In this document: positions 1 to 8,696 of the stretch, piece by piece
Numbering within the stretch: the first letter of the stretch is position 1
Layout: each line of letters starts with the position of its first letter
Assembly (NCBI GenBank): GCA_030427825.1
Contig: JAUICO010000044.1
Coordinates: forward strand, 1-36,686
DNA from: a bacterium
GTDB taxonomy: Bacteria > Myxococcota_A > Bradymonadia > REDH01
DNA: 36,686 nucleotides
Direction: 5' to 3'
The notes under the pieces: generated by a model
Told to the model about the DNA's origin: nothing
The model's database searches: none
What the model saw: the letters and a program-made list of their open reading frames with translations, nothing else
Translations under genes and position numbers: made by a program

Positions 1-452
1 CTCTGGAGCTGCCGACGCCCACCGGCACCCTGGCTGATGTCATGGCAGAGGGGCGCATCCTGCCGCTCGTACACGCGTGCGGAACCACACTCGGCCCGCT
101 TCGCCGTCGCCTCGAAGCGTGGCTTATGTCCTTCGAGTGGCCCGCTGAAGGCGCCGTGTGGGTCCACGGTGACCTGTGGGCGGGCAACCTGCTGCACTCG
201 GCGGAGGGGCCGGTGCTGATCGATCCGTGTGCGCAGGTCAGCGAGCGTTCGATGGACATCGCAATGATGCGCCTGTTCGGCGGTTTTCCTACGGCGTTCT
301 GGGAAGCGTACAAGTCGACCGCACCTATCCCAGTTGAAGTCGAGGAGGCCCTGCCGGCGTGGCGCCTGGTCTTCCTCCTCGCCCACATCGCAATGTTCGG
401 CCGAAGCTATCTCCCTGCGACTGCCGACGCCCTCGCCGCCGTGGGCGGCTAG
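1..452 (+). CDS. fructosamine kinase family protein (5'-partial)
   Basis: This is the C-terminal part of a small-molecule kinase; the reading frame is already open at base 3, so the start lies outside the window. The motif HGDLWAGN followed by VLIDPCAQ matches the catalytic HxDxxxxN loop and the metal-binding D of the fructosamine-3-kinase/aminoglycoside phosphotransferase fold, where the Asp of HGD is the catalytic base. The C-terminal helices (FPTAFWEAY and LVFLLAHIAMFG) also fit that family. Family members phosphorylate ketosamine adducts on glycated proteins or free amines and so reverse glycation; the substrate here is inferred from homology only. It ends with TAG and converges on the carboxypeptidase gene 27 bp downstream. 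A different APH-type kinase is the main alternative. Confidence 0.85.
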   Translation, partial: LELPTPTGTLADVMAEGRILPLVHACGTTLGPLRRRLEAWLMSFEWPAEGAVWVHGDLWAGNLLHSAEGPVLIDPCAQVSERSMDIAMMRLFGGFPTAFWEAYKSTAPIPVEVEEALPAWRLVFLLAHIAMFGRSYLPATADALAAVGG

Positions 453-479
453 CGCGCACCGGTTTCAGGGACCGCAGTT

Positions 480-3224
480 TCAGGGTGTGGAGCGCGACCG
501 GAGCGTCCCGAGCAGAATCGCCATCAAACGCTCCCGTGCACCGGCGGTCTCGACCGCTTCGATCGGAAAGCCAACAGTCAGCACCGGGAGCTCAGGGTGC
601 AGCACTGCGGCCGCGCCGTCGTCGTCGTCGAGATAACTCAGGCAGCGCGTGGCAGCGCTGTCATCCAGAACGTCGGGGTATCGAACGGACATGGTCCCCG
701 GCGCCAGAAAGTGCAGCGGAGGTTGCTGCGCGCAGGGCCCGGTGCCGGCCGCCATCTCAACCCGTGCAGAGTCACTGACCAGGCCCGTCGCCAGGGAATC
801 ACTGAGAAAGGCAAGGGCGTCTGCCGAGCCGCGCTCACTCAGGTCAAAGGCCAGCTCTGAGCCGGAGATCAGGAGCTCACCACCGCCGGCGACGAAGCGT
901 CGGAGCAGGGCGCGCTCGCGCTCTGATAGAGTCACATTGTCACTGGACTCTTCTCCCAGCAGCCAGACCAGGGTGGCGTACGCGCCCGGGTCGATTTCGC
1001 CGCCGGCAACGGCCTGACTCGACGCGCTGTCGACACGTTCGTCGGCGAGCGCGAGCGCCACCTGAGCGATAAAGTCATGCCCGGCCCCGATCGCGTTTCC
1101 CGCTGAGATCTGGTTTTCAAAGCGCTGGTTCCCGTCGACGAGCAGCAGACGGGAACCACGACTCGCAGGTACCACCGCGTACATATCAGATGTCGGCCCG
1201 AAGACTCCCTCTCGCATCGCGCGCACGCGGACGAGCAGGGGACCCTCGTTCGCACCTGTAGGAATCTCTGTGGAGCGTCCGGTCACGATCGTCGACGATG
1301 ATTGCGACCAGCCTCGCCGAGCGCTCGTCCATTCGATGTGATAGGCATCCGCTCCGCGTACGTCCCGCCAGCTGAGGCGGGCGCCGGTGCCGTCAGCGTT
1401 CGATACGAGGGTGCCCAGCTCCGGGTTGTCGAGAGGTGTCCCCGCGTCTGTGATATCGCCGGCGAATGCGTCGATCATCCGGTTGTGTACGGCACGGGCG
1501 GCGTCCTGGCTCGAGAGCTCGTTCATCAAGATCGCGAACCCGATGCGGTGGTTCATGTTCCGGTGCAGAAGAAATCCCGACGTGGTCACGACGCGATTGA
1601 TGGTGCCGGTCTTTCCAAACACACGCCCCACAGTGTCAGCGCCGCTGAGTCTTCCCGAGAGTGTGCCATCGACGCCGCCGATCGAGAGGCTCTGATTGAA
1701 CGCATCGCTCCAATCACTGTGCTGCGCGACTTCGATGAGTTCGAGCAGCTGTCGTGCAGTGACGCGATTGTCGTGATTCAGGCCGGATCCGTCGAAAAGA
1801 CGGAAACCTTCGGTGTCAATGCCCCAATGTGTGAGAAGTTCGGCGGTCACGTCGCTGCCCGCGATGTAATCAGAAGAAGCACGCTGTCGTTCTGCGATGT
1901 ACAGCATCAGAGCGTCGGCCATCTCGTTGTGGCTGATTCGGTTGATCGGAACTACGGCGCTCGCCAGCGACGGTGAATAGAAGCGGGTCAGCTCTGTCGC
2001 GCCCGGAGGCAGCTCTACCTCTCCGGAAGTGCGGATCGCGCCGGCGGGGATATCCGCCCGTCGCAGGTGCCGTGAGAAGGCGCTGGCTGCATGGCTGCGA
2101 TGGTCGTCGCGGTCAAAGGCGTGAAAGTTGTGTGGATTGATAATGAAGGTTCCGACCACATGAACCGAGCCTTCAATGCGTTCGACGCCGGCATCCCTGA
2201 GCTGCCGGACAATGATCTCAACGGGCCAGTCGCCGGCAGGATAGAAGTAGTCGGACCAGGTGAAGTCATAGCCGCCGACGATGTACAGATCGCCGTCAAT
2301 GACACCGTCGATGGGCGCAGAGTCCGCATACACTCTCGTCACGAACTGATGGTCCGCGCCGTACAGAGCAAGCGCAGCCGCGGTGGTGAAGAGCTTTGTG
2401 TTTGAAGCGGGTTTCAGCGCGCGGCCGGGGTTCTCCTCGAAAAGGACCTGCCCGGTTTCGAAGTCCATGACGAGCGCCGACAGCCAGTGACCGGCGACCT
2501 CATCTCTCGACAGCGCGCTGCGGATGCCGGACTGGATGGTGTTGATAACGTCTTCGTCGAAAGGCATCGCCGGCGGCGCGGAATGTGAGCGCTGATTTCG
2601 CTGTGGGACCGTGGCGACGTCGACGGCGGGCGCGAGGGCCCCCAACGCGCGACGCGTGAGTGTGGGTGGCTCGCCGATGTCCGCGATCTCCGCATTTAGC
2701 GTTACGGTGTTTGGGTTGGCGGTGTTTGGCTCGGCGGTGTTTGGCTCGGCGGTGTTTGGCTCGGCGGTGTTTGGCTCGGCGGTATCTGCGACGGCAGCAT
2801 CCGGGATGACTCGATTCGAAGTGTCACCGCCGGCGGTTGTGGCGTCGGTGTCGTGCAGGTCCGGGCTGCTGGTCCTCTGTGCATCGGCGTCTGCGTCGAT
2901 CGCCGCATCTGTTGCGCTGTGTACGCTCCCGTTGCTGACTTCCGTCGCAGCTTCGTCTCGGGGTGTCGAAACCCCATTGCCCGGCTGCGTTTGCGTTTCC
3001 GGCGTGGCCGTAGACGGCCGCACCCGTGTGTTCACGGGCGGGCTTTCACCCAGAAGTATCCGGACCGCTTCCGCAGGTGTCGTTGACTCGGCCGCCCGCT
3101 GTCCCACGGCATGCGCCCGATCGCGTGCGACGTGTTGTGCGCTCGCAGGTAGTGCGCCGATGTGTCCGACGACAGGCGCGCACGTAAAGAGCAGACTGAG
3201 GGTCACAGAGAGTCGGTACTTCAT
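480..3224 (-). CDS. dacB: D-alanyl-D-alanine carboxypeptidase/endopeptidase (PBP4 family) with C-terminal Fn3-like and GATase-like extensions
   Basis: This 914-residue exported peptidoglycan hydrolase of the S13 (PBP4/DacB) family should cleave D-Ala-D-Ala or cross-links in the periplasm. Residues 1-30 form a signal peptide ending near ASAQ. Residues 30-220 are a low-complexity Ser/Thr/Ala/Asp linker with tandem AEPNT repeats. The penicilloyl-serine motifs are present and ordered: SNTK at 274-277, SHN at 431-433 and KTG at 538-540. After the catalytic domain (about 220-595) come a fibronectin-III-like segment (600-690) and about 220 residues resembling a GATase/ThuA-like fold (starting LLLVDGNQRF, with FVAGGGELLISGSE later). 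E. coli DacB is about 477 residues, so roughly half of this protein is extra. The oxidoreductase gene lies 21 bp upstream and may be cotranscribed. No clear Shine-Dalgarno precedes the ATG. The identity of the last domain is uncertain. Confidence 0.88.
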   Translation of the reverse strand: MKYRLSVTLSLLFTCAPVVGHIGALPASAQHVARDRAHAVGQRAAESTTPAEAVRILLGESPPVNTRVRPSTATPETQTQPGNGVSTPRDEAATEVSNGSVHSATDAAIDADADAQRTSSPDLHDTDATTAGGDTSNRVIPDAAVADTAEPNTAEPNTAEPNTAEPNTANPNTVTLNAEIADIGEPPTLTRRALGALAPAVDVATVPQRNQRSHSAPPAMPFDEDVINTIQSGIRSALSRDEVAGHWLSALVMDFETGQVLFEENPGRALKPASNTKLFTTAAALALYGADHQFVTRVYADSAPIDGVIDGDLYIVGGYDFTWSDYFYPAGDWPVEIIVRQLRDAGVERIEGSVHVVGTFIINPHNFHAFDRDDHRSHAASAFSRHLRRADIPAGAIRTSGEVELPPGATELTRFYSPSLASAVVPINRISHNEMADALMLYIAERQRASSDYIAGSDVTAELLTHWGIDTEGFRLFDGSGLNHDNRVTARQLLELIEVAQHSDWSDAFNQSLSIGGVDGTLSGRLSGADTVGRVFGKTGTINRVVTTSGFLLHRNMNHRIGFAILMNELSSQDAARAVHNRMIDAFAGDITDAGTPLDNPELGTLVSNADGTGARLSWRDVRGADAYHIEWTSARRGWSQSSSTIVTGRSTEIPTGANEGPLLVRVRAMREGVFGPTSDMYAVVPASRGSRLLLVDGNQRFENQISAGNAIGAGHDFIAQVALALADERVDSASSQAVAGGEIDPGAYATLVWLLGEESSDNVTLSERERALLRRFVAGGGELLISGSELAFDLSERGSADALAFLSDSLATGLVSDSARVEMAAGTGPCAQQPPLHFLAPGTMSVRYPDVLDDSAATRCLSYLDDDDGAAAVLHPELPVLTVGFPIEAVETAGARERLMAILLGTLRSRSTP
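2706..2780 (+). repeat. 15-bp tandem repeat inside the carboxypeptidase linker
   Basis: Five consecutive 15-bp units, the first imperfect and four identical (GGTGTTTGGCTCGGC on the plus strand), lie in frame in the minus-strand gene. They encode AEPNT repeats in the N-terminal linker. Identical DNA copies suggest recent slippage expansion and probable length variation between strains. Confidence 0.9.
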
Positions 3225-3245
3225 CTGGGAGCGCCCGGATTCGCG

Positions 3246-4262
3246 TCAGGGGATGAGGAGCACTTTCCCGAAGTTCTTTCGCTCCTGAATGTACTGATGT
3301 GCTGCGCCGGCTTCCGAGAGCGGAAACGTTGCGTCCACGTTCGGTGCAAAGGTGCCCTCAGCGACATGCTTGATGATCTCGTCCATCATTCCGCGCAGCA
3401 GCTCGGCCTCGTCCCAGAGGTGGCCGAGATTGCAGCCGAAAACGCCGCGGTTGTCGTTCATCAGCGGAATCGGCTTGAACTTGGGCATCGAGGTCAGTGT
3501 CTTCGCGGCTGCGATGATGCTGCGCTTGCTGCCCGTGGCGATGCTGGAAGCACCGAACATGAAGAGCCGACCCATCGGCGCGAGGGAGTCGTAGGACTTC
3601 TGGAATGACTTTCCACCTACCGCGTCCAGGGCGATGTGTACGCCTCGTCCATCGGTGATTCGCTCCACTTCGATCGCGAAGTCCTGCGAGCGGTAATCAA
3701 TGCAGTGATGGCAGCCCAATTCGCGCAGGCGGTCGTGCTTGCCCGGACTCGCGGTGCCCAAAACCGTGGCGCCACGCCAGCGGCAGATTTGGACGGCAGC
3801 CTGCCCGACGCCACCGGCAGCTGCGTGTACAAGGACCCGCTCGCCGGCCTGCACATTACCGAGCCGTACGAGCATCAGCCATGCGGTAAGCCACTGTACC
3901 GGAATCGCCGCTGCGGTCTCGAACGACACGCTGTCCGGGAGCCGCGATGCCTGAATCTCAGCGACGACCGCGACGTCCGTATACCCGCCGAATCGGGTGA
4001 GTGAGACGACACGGTCGCCCACCGCGAGGGTGCTGACGCCGTCGCCGACAGCGTCGACGACGCCTGCGACTTCGTAGCCGACGACGCAGGGTACCGGTGG
4101 TGCGTCCAGGTAGAGTCCCATGCGCGCCATGATGTCTGCGAAGTTCACTCCGGCAGCGGCGACTCGGATTCTGACCTCGCCGGGGCCCGGCAGGGGGTCG
4201 GCTTCTTCGCGAATCTGCAACACGTCGGGCGCGCCGATCTTGGTAATCCAGGATTGCTTCAT
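3246..4262 (-). CDS. zinc-independent medium-chain dehydrogenase, NAD(P)H:quinone oxidoreductase / VAT-1-like
   Basis: This 338-residue cytosolic enzyme has the quinone-oxidoreductase architecture: a GroES-like N-terminal domain (GEVRIRVAAAGVNFADIMARMG) and a Rossmann domain with the nucleotide-binding motif AAAGGVGQAAVQ near residue 150. The zinc-binding cysteines of alcohol dehydrogenases are absent, as expected for the QOR branch. It probably reduces quinones or alpha,beta-unsaturated carbonyls with NADPH; the substrate is unknown. The ATG at 4262 has AGGA about 9 nt upstream. The stop lies 21 bp before the carboxypeptidase start, so the two may form one transcript. The C-terminal ERKNFGKVLLIP is typical of the VAT-1/QOR-like subfamily. 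Confidence 0.88.
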   Translation of the reverse strand: MKQSWITKIGAPDVLQIREEADPLPGPGEVRIRVAAAGVNFADIMARMGLYLDAPPVPCVVGYEVAGVVDAVGDGVSTLAVGDRVVSLTRFGGYTDVAVVAEIQASRLPDSVSFETAAAIPVQWLTAWLMLVRLGNVQAGERVLVHAAAGGVGQAAVQICRWRGATVLGTASPGKHDRLRELGCHHCIDYRSQDFAIEVERITDGRGVHIALDAVGGKSFQKSYDSLAPMGRLFMFGASSIATGSKRSIIAAAKTLTSMPKFKPIPLMNDNRGVFGCNLGHLWDEAELLRGMMDEIIKHVAEGTFAPNVDATFPLSEAGAAHQYIQERKNFGKVLLIP

Positions 4263-4351
4263 GGGGGCGTTCCTACGCTGGTGCGTGCTGCGTCATCGGG
4301 GCTGCGGTCGCTGACCCTCGATAGTGGTTGCTGTCGCAGGCGGACACCCGC

Positions 4352-5032
4352 CTAGATGGTACCTGCGAAGACCTGGGTCCAATAGGCGCCGTGCTGTGAG
4401 TCAGCGTCGACGACAAAGCCGACTCCCATTCGCGCGAATATCGGGCTGCGGATGTTTGCGCAGTGGGAGGCGCTCTCCAGCCAGTAGTCAACGACGGCCT
4501 GTGGATCCGTAAGCCCGGCCGCGACGTTCTCGCCCACCTGTGACGCTCCGTCGAAGCCTGCGGCGATGACGCGGTCCATAGGAAGGCTGCCCGTGAATCC
4601 GGTGTGGCTGAAGAAGCGGTTCTGAGCCATGTCTCGTGAGTGGGACAACGCTGCGTGGGCGAGGCTGTCGTCGTAGATGAGCGGCCGCGCCGGTGGGTAG
4701 TTTCGATTCCCGCACTGCCCGCCGGTAGCGCGCGCCTGGTTTACCCAATAGAGCACCTCGCGCTCAGCGGCGCGCATCGATGCGGCGCCTTCGCCGTCAA
4801 GGACGGGCTCGGCTGAGGTTGGGACGAAGGGGTTGGGGCCTCTTCGTACCTGCTGCTCCTCGTTTTCGGGAGCCGGCTCGTCGTCCTCTTCGCTACTCGC
4901 AAATGGGGTCCGTGTGGGCTCCGACGGTACCGGTGGTTCCCACTCGTTCGGGTCGATCGTGCGCGATTCCTGCGGTGATCCGCAGGCGTAAAGCGCCATG
5001 CAACATGCACAGAGCGCGATGATTCCCTTCAT
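4352..5032 (-). CDS. CAP (SCP/YkwD-type) domain lipoprotein
   Basis: The protein has 226 residues with a short hydrophobic signal and a lipobox-like LYAC giving a candidate lipidated Cys17. A Pro/Glu-rich linker runs to about residue 85 and a CAP domain fills the rest. Family features visible are the start VLYWVNQAR, the His in LAHAALSHSRDMA, FSHTG, GENVAAG and the closing YWTQVFAG. In animals the fold occurs in CRISP and PR-1 proteins; bacterial YkwD-type proteins are secreted and mostly of unknown activity. Four Cys occur in the precursor signal region and two in the domain, allowing a disulfide. GAGGGGAAG lies a little upstream of the ATG and probably acts as the ribosome binding site. It stands alone, with 89 bp to the next gene downstream and about 200 bp upstream. 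Confidence 0.88.
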   Translation of the reverse strand: MKGIIALCACCMALYACGSPQESRTIDPNEWEPPVPSEPTRTPFASSEEDDEPAPENEEQQVRRGPNPFVPTSAEPVLDGEGAASMRAAEREVLYWVNQARATGGQCGNRNYPPARPLIYDDSLAHAALSHSRDMAQNRFFSHTGFTGSLPMDRVIAAGFDGASQVGENVAAGLTDPQAVVDYWLESASHCANIRSPIFARMGVGFVVDADSQHGAYWTQVFAGTI

Positions 5033-5234
5033 TGATACTTCCCCTCACTGCTGTGACGACAACGGTTACGACACGATCCGCATTCCTGCCCGCATTCCTG
5101 CGCGAAGAGCGTAGGAGCAGCACGCAGTTGCGGTGGCGGCGGATTGGCGTGGGATCCTGTATCGTCGATGTGCCTGCGCTTGCCAAGGGCGGCGGCGGCA
5201 CGCGCATGCACGACTCGCCTGCGGCATACGCCGC

Positions 5235-6248
5235 CTACTGCGTGAGCCCCGTCGCGACGATCTCGGTGAACCGTTGCGCCGCCTCGCCTACAACGTGGTC
5301 GACGGACTCCATCTCGGCAGCATCGAAGTTGGCGAGGTCAGGTCGAAAAAGTCTGAAGTCGGCGTCGGGTGCTGCTTCAAGCAGCTCGGCGCTCACGGCC
5401 TCAACGAACTCACGCAGCTGCTCTGATTGCGCGAACTCCCGTTCCAGCGGTGCCATCACAAAATGCAGCTGCGCATCGTGCTCGCGACTCAGCTGCTGCA
5501 GTCGCGCGACCGACCGCCGGTTTGCCTCAGAAAGCGGCGCGCTCAACGCCTCGTCGACACCACGAAGGCGCCTGGTCCTGTCCGTGCGTACCCCGGCTTC
5601 ATCCGCACCTTCGACCGACGCAAAGCCGAAATCATCGATAGTGTCGTGTGCAGACGTGGGAATGCGAAAGGAAAATGGGGCCCTTGTAATGGTCTGCAGC
5701 GAGGCGTTCTCGGCGTAGAGCGGCAGGTGCCGATTGATGAGGTAGTGGACTCTGTTGCGTAGCGTAGGTGTGATGCCACCCTGTGCGAACACGTTGGTTT
5801 GCAGGGAGGATGGCAGGATATGGAGTGCTGAGTTGATGCTCTCATCATCCCGCGGCCACACGTCGTCTACATGCAGGACCACGATGTGCGGCGGTGCCCC
5901 ATAGCGACCGATAAATTCGGAAACCATGAGGGCGTCGTCGATCGCCGCCATGTTGCCGATCGTGCACAGGTTCAGGGCGCGCTTTCCGGTGAGCTCGTGA
6001 AAGTACGCAGCGTCGAGGCCCTGATTACAGCTGGAGTCACCGACGAAGAGATAATCAATGTCATCGGGCGCGTCTTGAAGAAGCTCCCACTTCTTCTCCG
6101 CGAGGCGATAGCCGCCATTCAACGTCACCGATTTGAGGAAGGATGCGTACGCGAAGTTTGCAGCCGCCAGCACCACAATCGCGGAAAGCAGCACGGTGGC
6201 GATACCTGCACGAGGCTGCGTCTGGACCTTTTCGCCGGGTACAATCAT
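5235..6248 (-). CDS. membrane-anchored SGNH-like protein, partner of the MBOAT acyltransferase
   Basis: This 337-residue protein has one N-terminal membrane segment (about 15-38) and a periplasmic domain. YLFVGDSSCNQGLD at about residues 66-79 looks like the SGNH block I with a candidate nucleophile Ser72. VDHVVGEAAQRF near the C-terminus fits the Asp/His block seen in AlgJ/AlgX/DltD-type partners. It starts 9 bp after the MBOAT stop, so coupled translation is likely. In known systems the MBOAT protein carries the acyl group across the membrane and the SGNH partner transfers it to a polymer such as alginate or teichoic acid, or removes it. The acceptor here cannot be read from the sequence and no polysaccharide synthase adjoins it. 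Confidence 0.72.
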   Translation of the reverse strand: MIVPGEKVQTQPRAGIATVLLSAIVVLAAANFAYASFLKSVTLNGGYRLAEKKWELLQDAPDDIDYLFVGDSSCNQGLDAAYFHELTGKRALNLCTIGNMAAIDDALMVSEFIGRYGAPPHIVVLHVDDVWPRDDESINSALHILPSSLQTNVFAQGGITPTLRNRVHYLINRHLPLYAENASLQTITRAPFSFRIPTSAHDTIDDFGFASVEGADEAGVRTDRTRRLRGVDEALSAPLSEANRRSVARLQQLSREHDAQLHFVMAPLEREFAQSEQLREFVEAVSAELLEAAPDADFRLFRPDLANFDAAEMESVDHVVGEAAQRFTEIVATGLTQ

Positions 6249-6257
6249 CGCACGCGC

Positions 6258-7664
6258 TCAGAACTGGAAGTAGATGAATTCGGAGTTCATGCGAGAGCCT
6301 TCGACCACGATCATGAACGCGAGGTATCCGAAGAACGGGACTCGTACGAACAGCGGCGCATAGGCAGGTGCCAGCAGGTTCTCCGATTTCTGTTGCCAGA
6401 CCATGACCGCGACGACGGGCGCGGACAGGTACAGGAGCAGCCACGCCCAGCCGAGGGTTTGTCCGCTCACCGCAAACGAGAAGTTTGTGACCATTCCGGC
6501 AATGACTTCCATGCTGTCCGCGCGAAACAGCACCCAGCCGAACACGGTAAACACGAAGAAGACGGCGATCGCGATGGCCTCACGGTACCATTTCGAGCAG
6601 AAGGCATCGACGTGGCCCTGGATTGGGCGGTACGCGATCAGCAGCAGGCCGTGATAGACGCCCCAGAGCACGAAGTTCCACGCCGCGCCGTGCCACAGTC
6701 CGCCAAGCAGCATCGTGAGGAAGAGGTTTCGGTAGGTTCTTGCGTTCGAGCCGCGGTTTCCCCCGAGCCCGATGTACAGATAATCACGCAGCCAGGTGGA
6801 GAGGGAAACGTGCCACCTACGCCAGAAATCGGAGGGGTCTCTCGCGAAGTAGGGCAGCTTGAAGTTCACCATGAGGTCAAAGCCGAACAGCTTTGAGATG
6901 CCCCGGGCAATGTCTGAGTACCCCGAGAAGTCCCCGTAGATCTGCATTGTGAACGCGAGGGCGCCGATGAGTATGTTCAGTCCGCTGTGGCCCTGCGGAT
7001 CGCTGAACACTGCATTCGCGATCGTGGCGAGGTTATCGGCCACGACGACCTTCTTGAACAGGCCCCAGATGACAAGAAACACGCCGGCGTACGCTTCATC
7101 CGGTTGCCACGAGCGTGGCTGCGTGATCTGCGGAATCAGCCTCGACGCGCGCTCGATAGGCCCGGCGACCAGCTGCGGAAAAAAGCCGACGAAGAGGGCG
7201 AAATCGAGCAGGTCACGACACGGGTCCATCCGTCGGCGATAGACATCAATCGAGTAGCTGAGGGTCTGAAACGTATAGAATGAGATGCCGACCGGTAGGA
7301 CGATGTTCAACGTCGCGAAGTCGGCGGTCAGCCCGAACACGCCGATCATGTCGGCGAAGGAATCAGCGAAGAAGTTGAAGTACTTGAATACGCCGAGGAG
7401 TCCCAGATTCACCAGCAACGAAACGGTGACCAACCGCTTTCGCTTTACCGCATCAGTGCTCGTCCCAAGCGCGTTTCCGACGGCAAAATCGACGGCCGTC
7501 GAGAGCACAATCAGAGACAGAAAACGCCAATCCCACCAGCCGTAGAAGACGTAGCTTGCGACCAGCAGAATGGCATTCTGTATGCGACGCGAACTCTTCG
7601 ACGCCCAATACAGCGAGAACACCACTGCAAAGAATGCCGCAAATACGTAGGAGTTGAACAACAT
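6258..7664 (-). CDS. MBOAT family O-acyltransferase (AlgI-like)
   Basis: This 468-residue polytopic inner-membrane acyltransferase shows the family signature: DPSDFWRRWHVSLSTWLRDY, the glycine-rich YIGLGGNRG, and the conserved histidine in LLGGLWHGAAWNF, the predicted catalytic residue in the membrane. About ten hydrophobic segments are spread along the protein, and the length matches AlgI-type proteins (about 470-520). It likely takes acetyl groups from a cytoplasmic donor and passes them to the SGNH-like partner encoded just downstream. The upstream 159 bp to the next gene contain no convincing ORF and the Shine-Dalgarno is weak. Confidence 0.92.
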   Translation of the reverse strand: MLFNSYVFAAFFAVVFSLYWASKSSRRIQNAILLVASYVFYGWWDWRFLSLIVLSTAVDFAVGNALGTSTDAVKRKRLVTVSLLVNLGLLGVFKYFNFFADSFADMIGVFGLTADFATLNIVLPVGISFYTFQTLSYSIDVYRRRMDPCRDLLDFALFVGFFPQLVAGPIERASRLIPQITQPRSWQPDEAYAGVFLVIWGLFKKVVVADNLATIANAVFSDPQGHSGLNILIGALAFTMQIYGDFSGYSDIARGISKLFGFDLMVNFKLPYFARDPSDFWRRWHVSLSTWLRDYLYIGLGGNRGSNARTYRNLFLTMLLGGLWHGAAWNFVLWGVYHGLLLIAYRPIQGHVDAFCSKWYREAIAIAVFFVFTVFGWVLFRADSMEVIAGMVTNFSFAVSGQTLGWAWLLLYLSAPVVAVMVWQQKSENLLAPAYAPLFVRVPFFGYLAFMIVVEGSRMNSEFIYFQF

Positions 7665-7823
7665 CGATCGGCTATTCCGCCTGCTTTGCGTGTGCCTGCG
7701 CGTGCCTAATCGGCATCGACGCAGTGCACAACCAGTCCTTCGGATGCGGCCAGAACGCCATACCGGGACGTTCCTGCGATGAAGCCGAAGTTACGCAAGT
7801 GAGGTCGCGGCGGGACCGCGCTC

Positions 7824-8696
7824 TCAGGTCGCCGCGGTAACCAGTTTGCGTTTCAGTACCTTTCGCATGACGCGCTTGAGGTCGTAGCTCCGGCTCTCGC
7901 TGACCGGGGTCGGGCCGACGACCCCGAGGGATAACGTCCGAAAGCGACTGAGCCGTACGCGAACGATGCTGACCCACTGGTCGCCGAATCGAGACGATAT
8001 GAACCTGGGCGCGCCTGCGCCCTCAAGGGCTCCATCGCATCGTTCGAGGATGAGGGTGATATGAGGCGCGAGGTTCTCGGCTGTTTCGCGGAAACCTTCG
8101 GGCGCGAAGCCCACCAGAAGCCCGGTAGCGTCAGAGAGCACGGACGCGTTGGAAGGTTGTGAGCCCATGCTCCATTGCAGGAACGGGGCCCACACGTCGG
8201 CGCCGATGCACTCCGGTGGGCGCAGCATCGGCTCGACGGGGAGCGGTCCTGCGAAGCCGAGACACTGCCAGGTTCCATCGGCCAGGGGAACCCGGTGCCC
8301 GCTGAGCCAGATTCGACGGTAGCGGATGGTAATTGAGTCCATCGCCCCAAGGGAGGTGTGTGCAGCGCGGTCCATCGCCTGGGTCAGATGCGCCGCGGCG
8401 CCTTCGACGACGTCAGACTCCAGCTCGCCGGCATCCGCTATCAGCAGACCGGAGCTGTCGGAGACGAAGGCAGTGGTCGCCGGAGTACGCAGCAGGCAGC
8501 GACGCAGTAGTGCCAGCCACTGGTCGATCCCTGTCGCCCGGAGGTTCGCCACAGCGGTGCACAGCTGCTTCAGCGCAAGCTCGGCGACCGGGTCGTGGTA
8601 GGCGTCGAGGTCAGCGGTTGCATTGCTGACGTCGGGCGACAGCGACTCCGTCACTCGCGCGGGGCGGTGGGAATAAGATGGCGTTGAGTTGCTCAT
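7824..8696 (-). CDS. uncharacterised protein with two roadblock/LC7-like segments
   Basis: This 290-residue soluble protein has no signal or membrane segment. Two internal segments, FVSDSSGLLIADAGE (about 77-91) and VLSDATGLLVGFAPEG (about 186-201), both resemble the core strand-turn of roadblock/LC7 domains (hydrophobic, S/TDxxG, LL). I infer a tandem roadblock-like protein, as seen in bacterial MglB-type or FrzS-associated regulators, but homology is weak by eye. The C-terminus is basic (KRVMRKVLKRKL). Its ATG overlaps the stop of the response-regulator gene by 4 bp, so translation is coupled and the product probably works with that regulator. A GAF- or PAS-like fold is the main alternative. 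Confidence 0.6.
   Translation of the reverse strand: MSNSTPSYSHRPARVTESLSPDVSNATADLDAYHDPVAELALKQLCTAVANLRATGIDQWLALLRRCLLRTPATTAFVSDSSGLLIADAGELESDVVEGAAAHLTQAMDRAAHTSLGAMDSITIRYRRIWLSGHRVPLADGTWQCLGFAGPLPVEPMLRPPECIGADVWAPFLQWSMGSQPSNASVLSDATGLLVGFAPEGFRETAENLAPHITLILERCDGALEGAGAPRFISSRFGDQWVSIVRVRLSRFRTLSLGVVGPTPVSESRSYDLKRVMRKVLKRKLVTAAT

Noticed and set aside
7672..7977. Small minus-strand ORF between the MBOAT gene and the roadblock-like gene
   Set aside because: It overlaps the end of the roadblock-like gene in another frame and its Arg/Gln/Ser-rich translation looks like a shadow.
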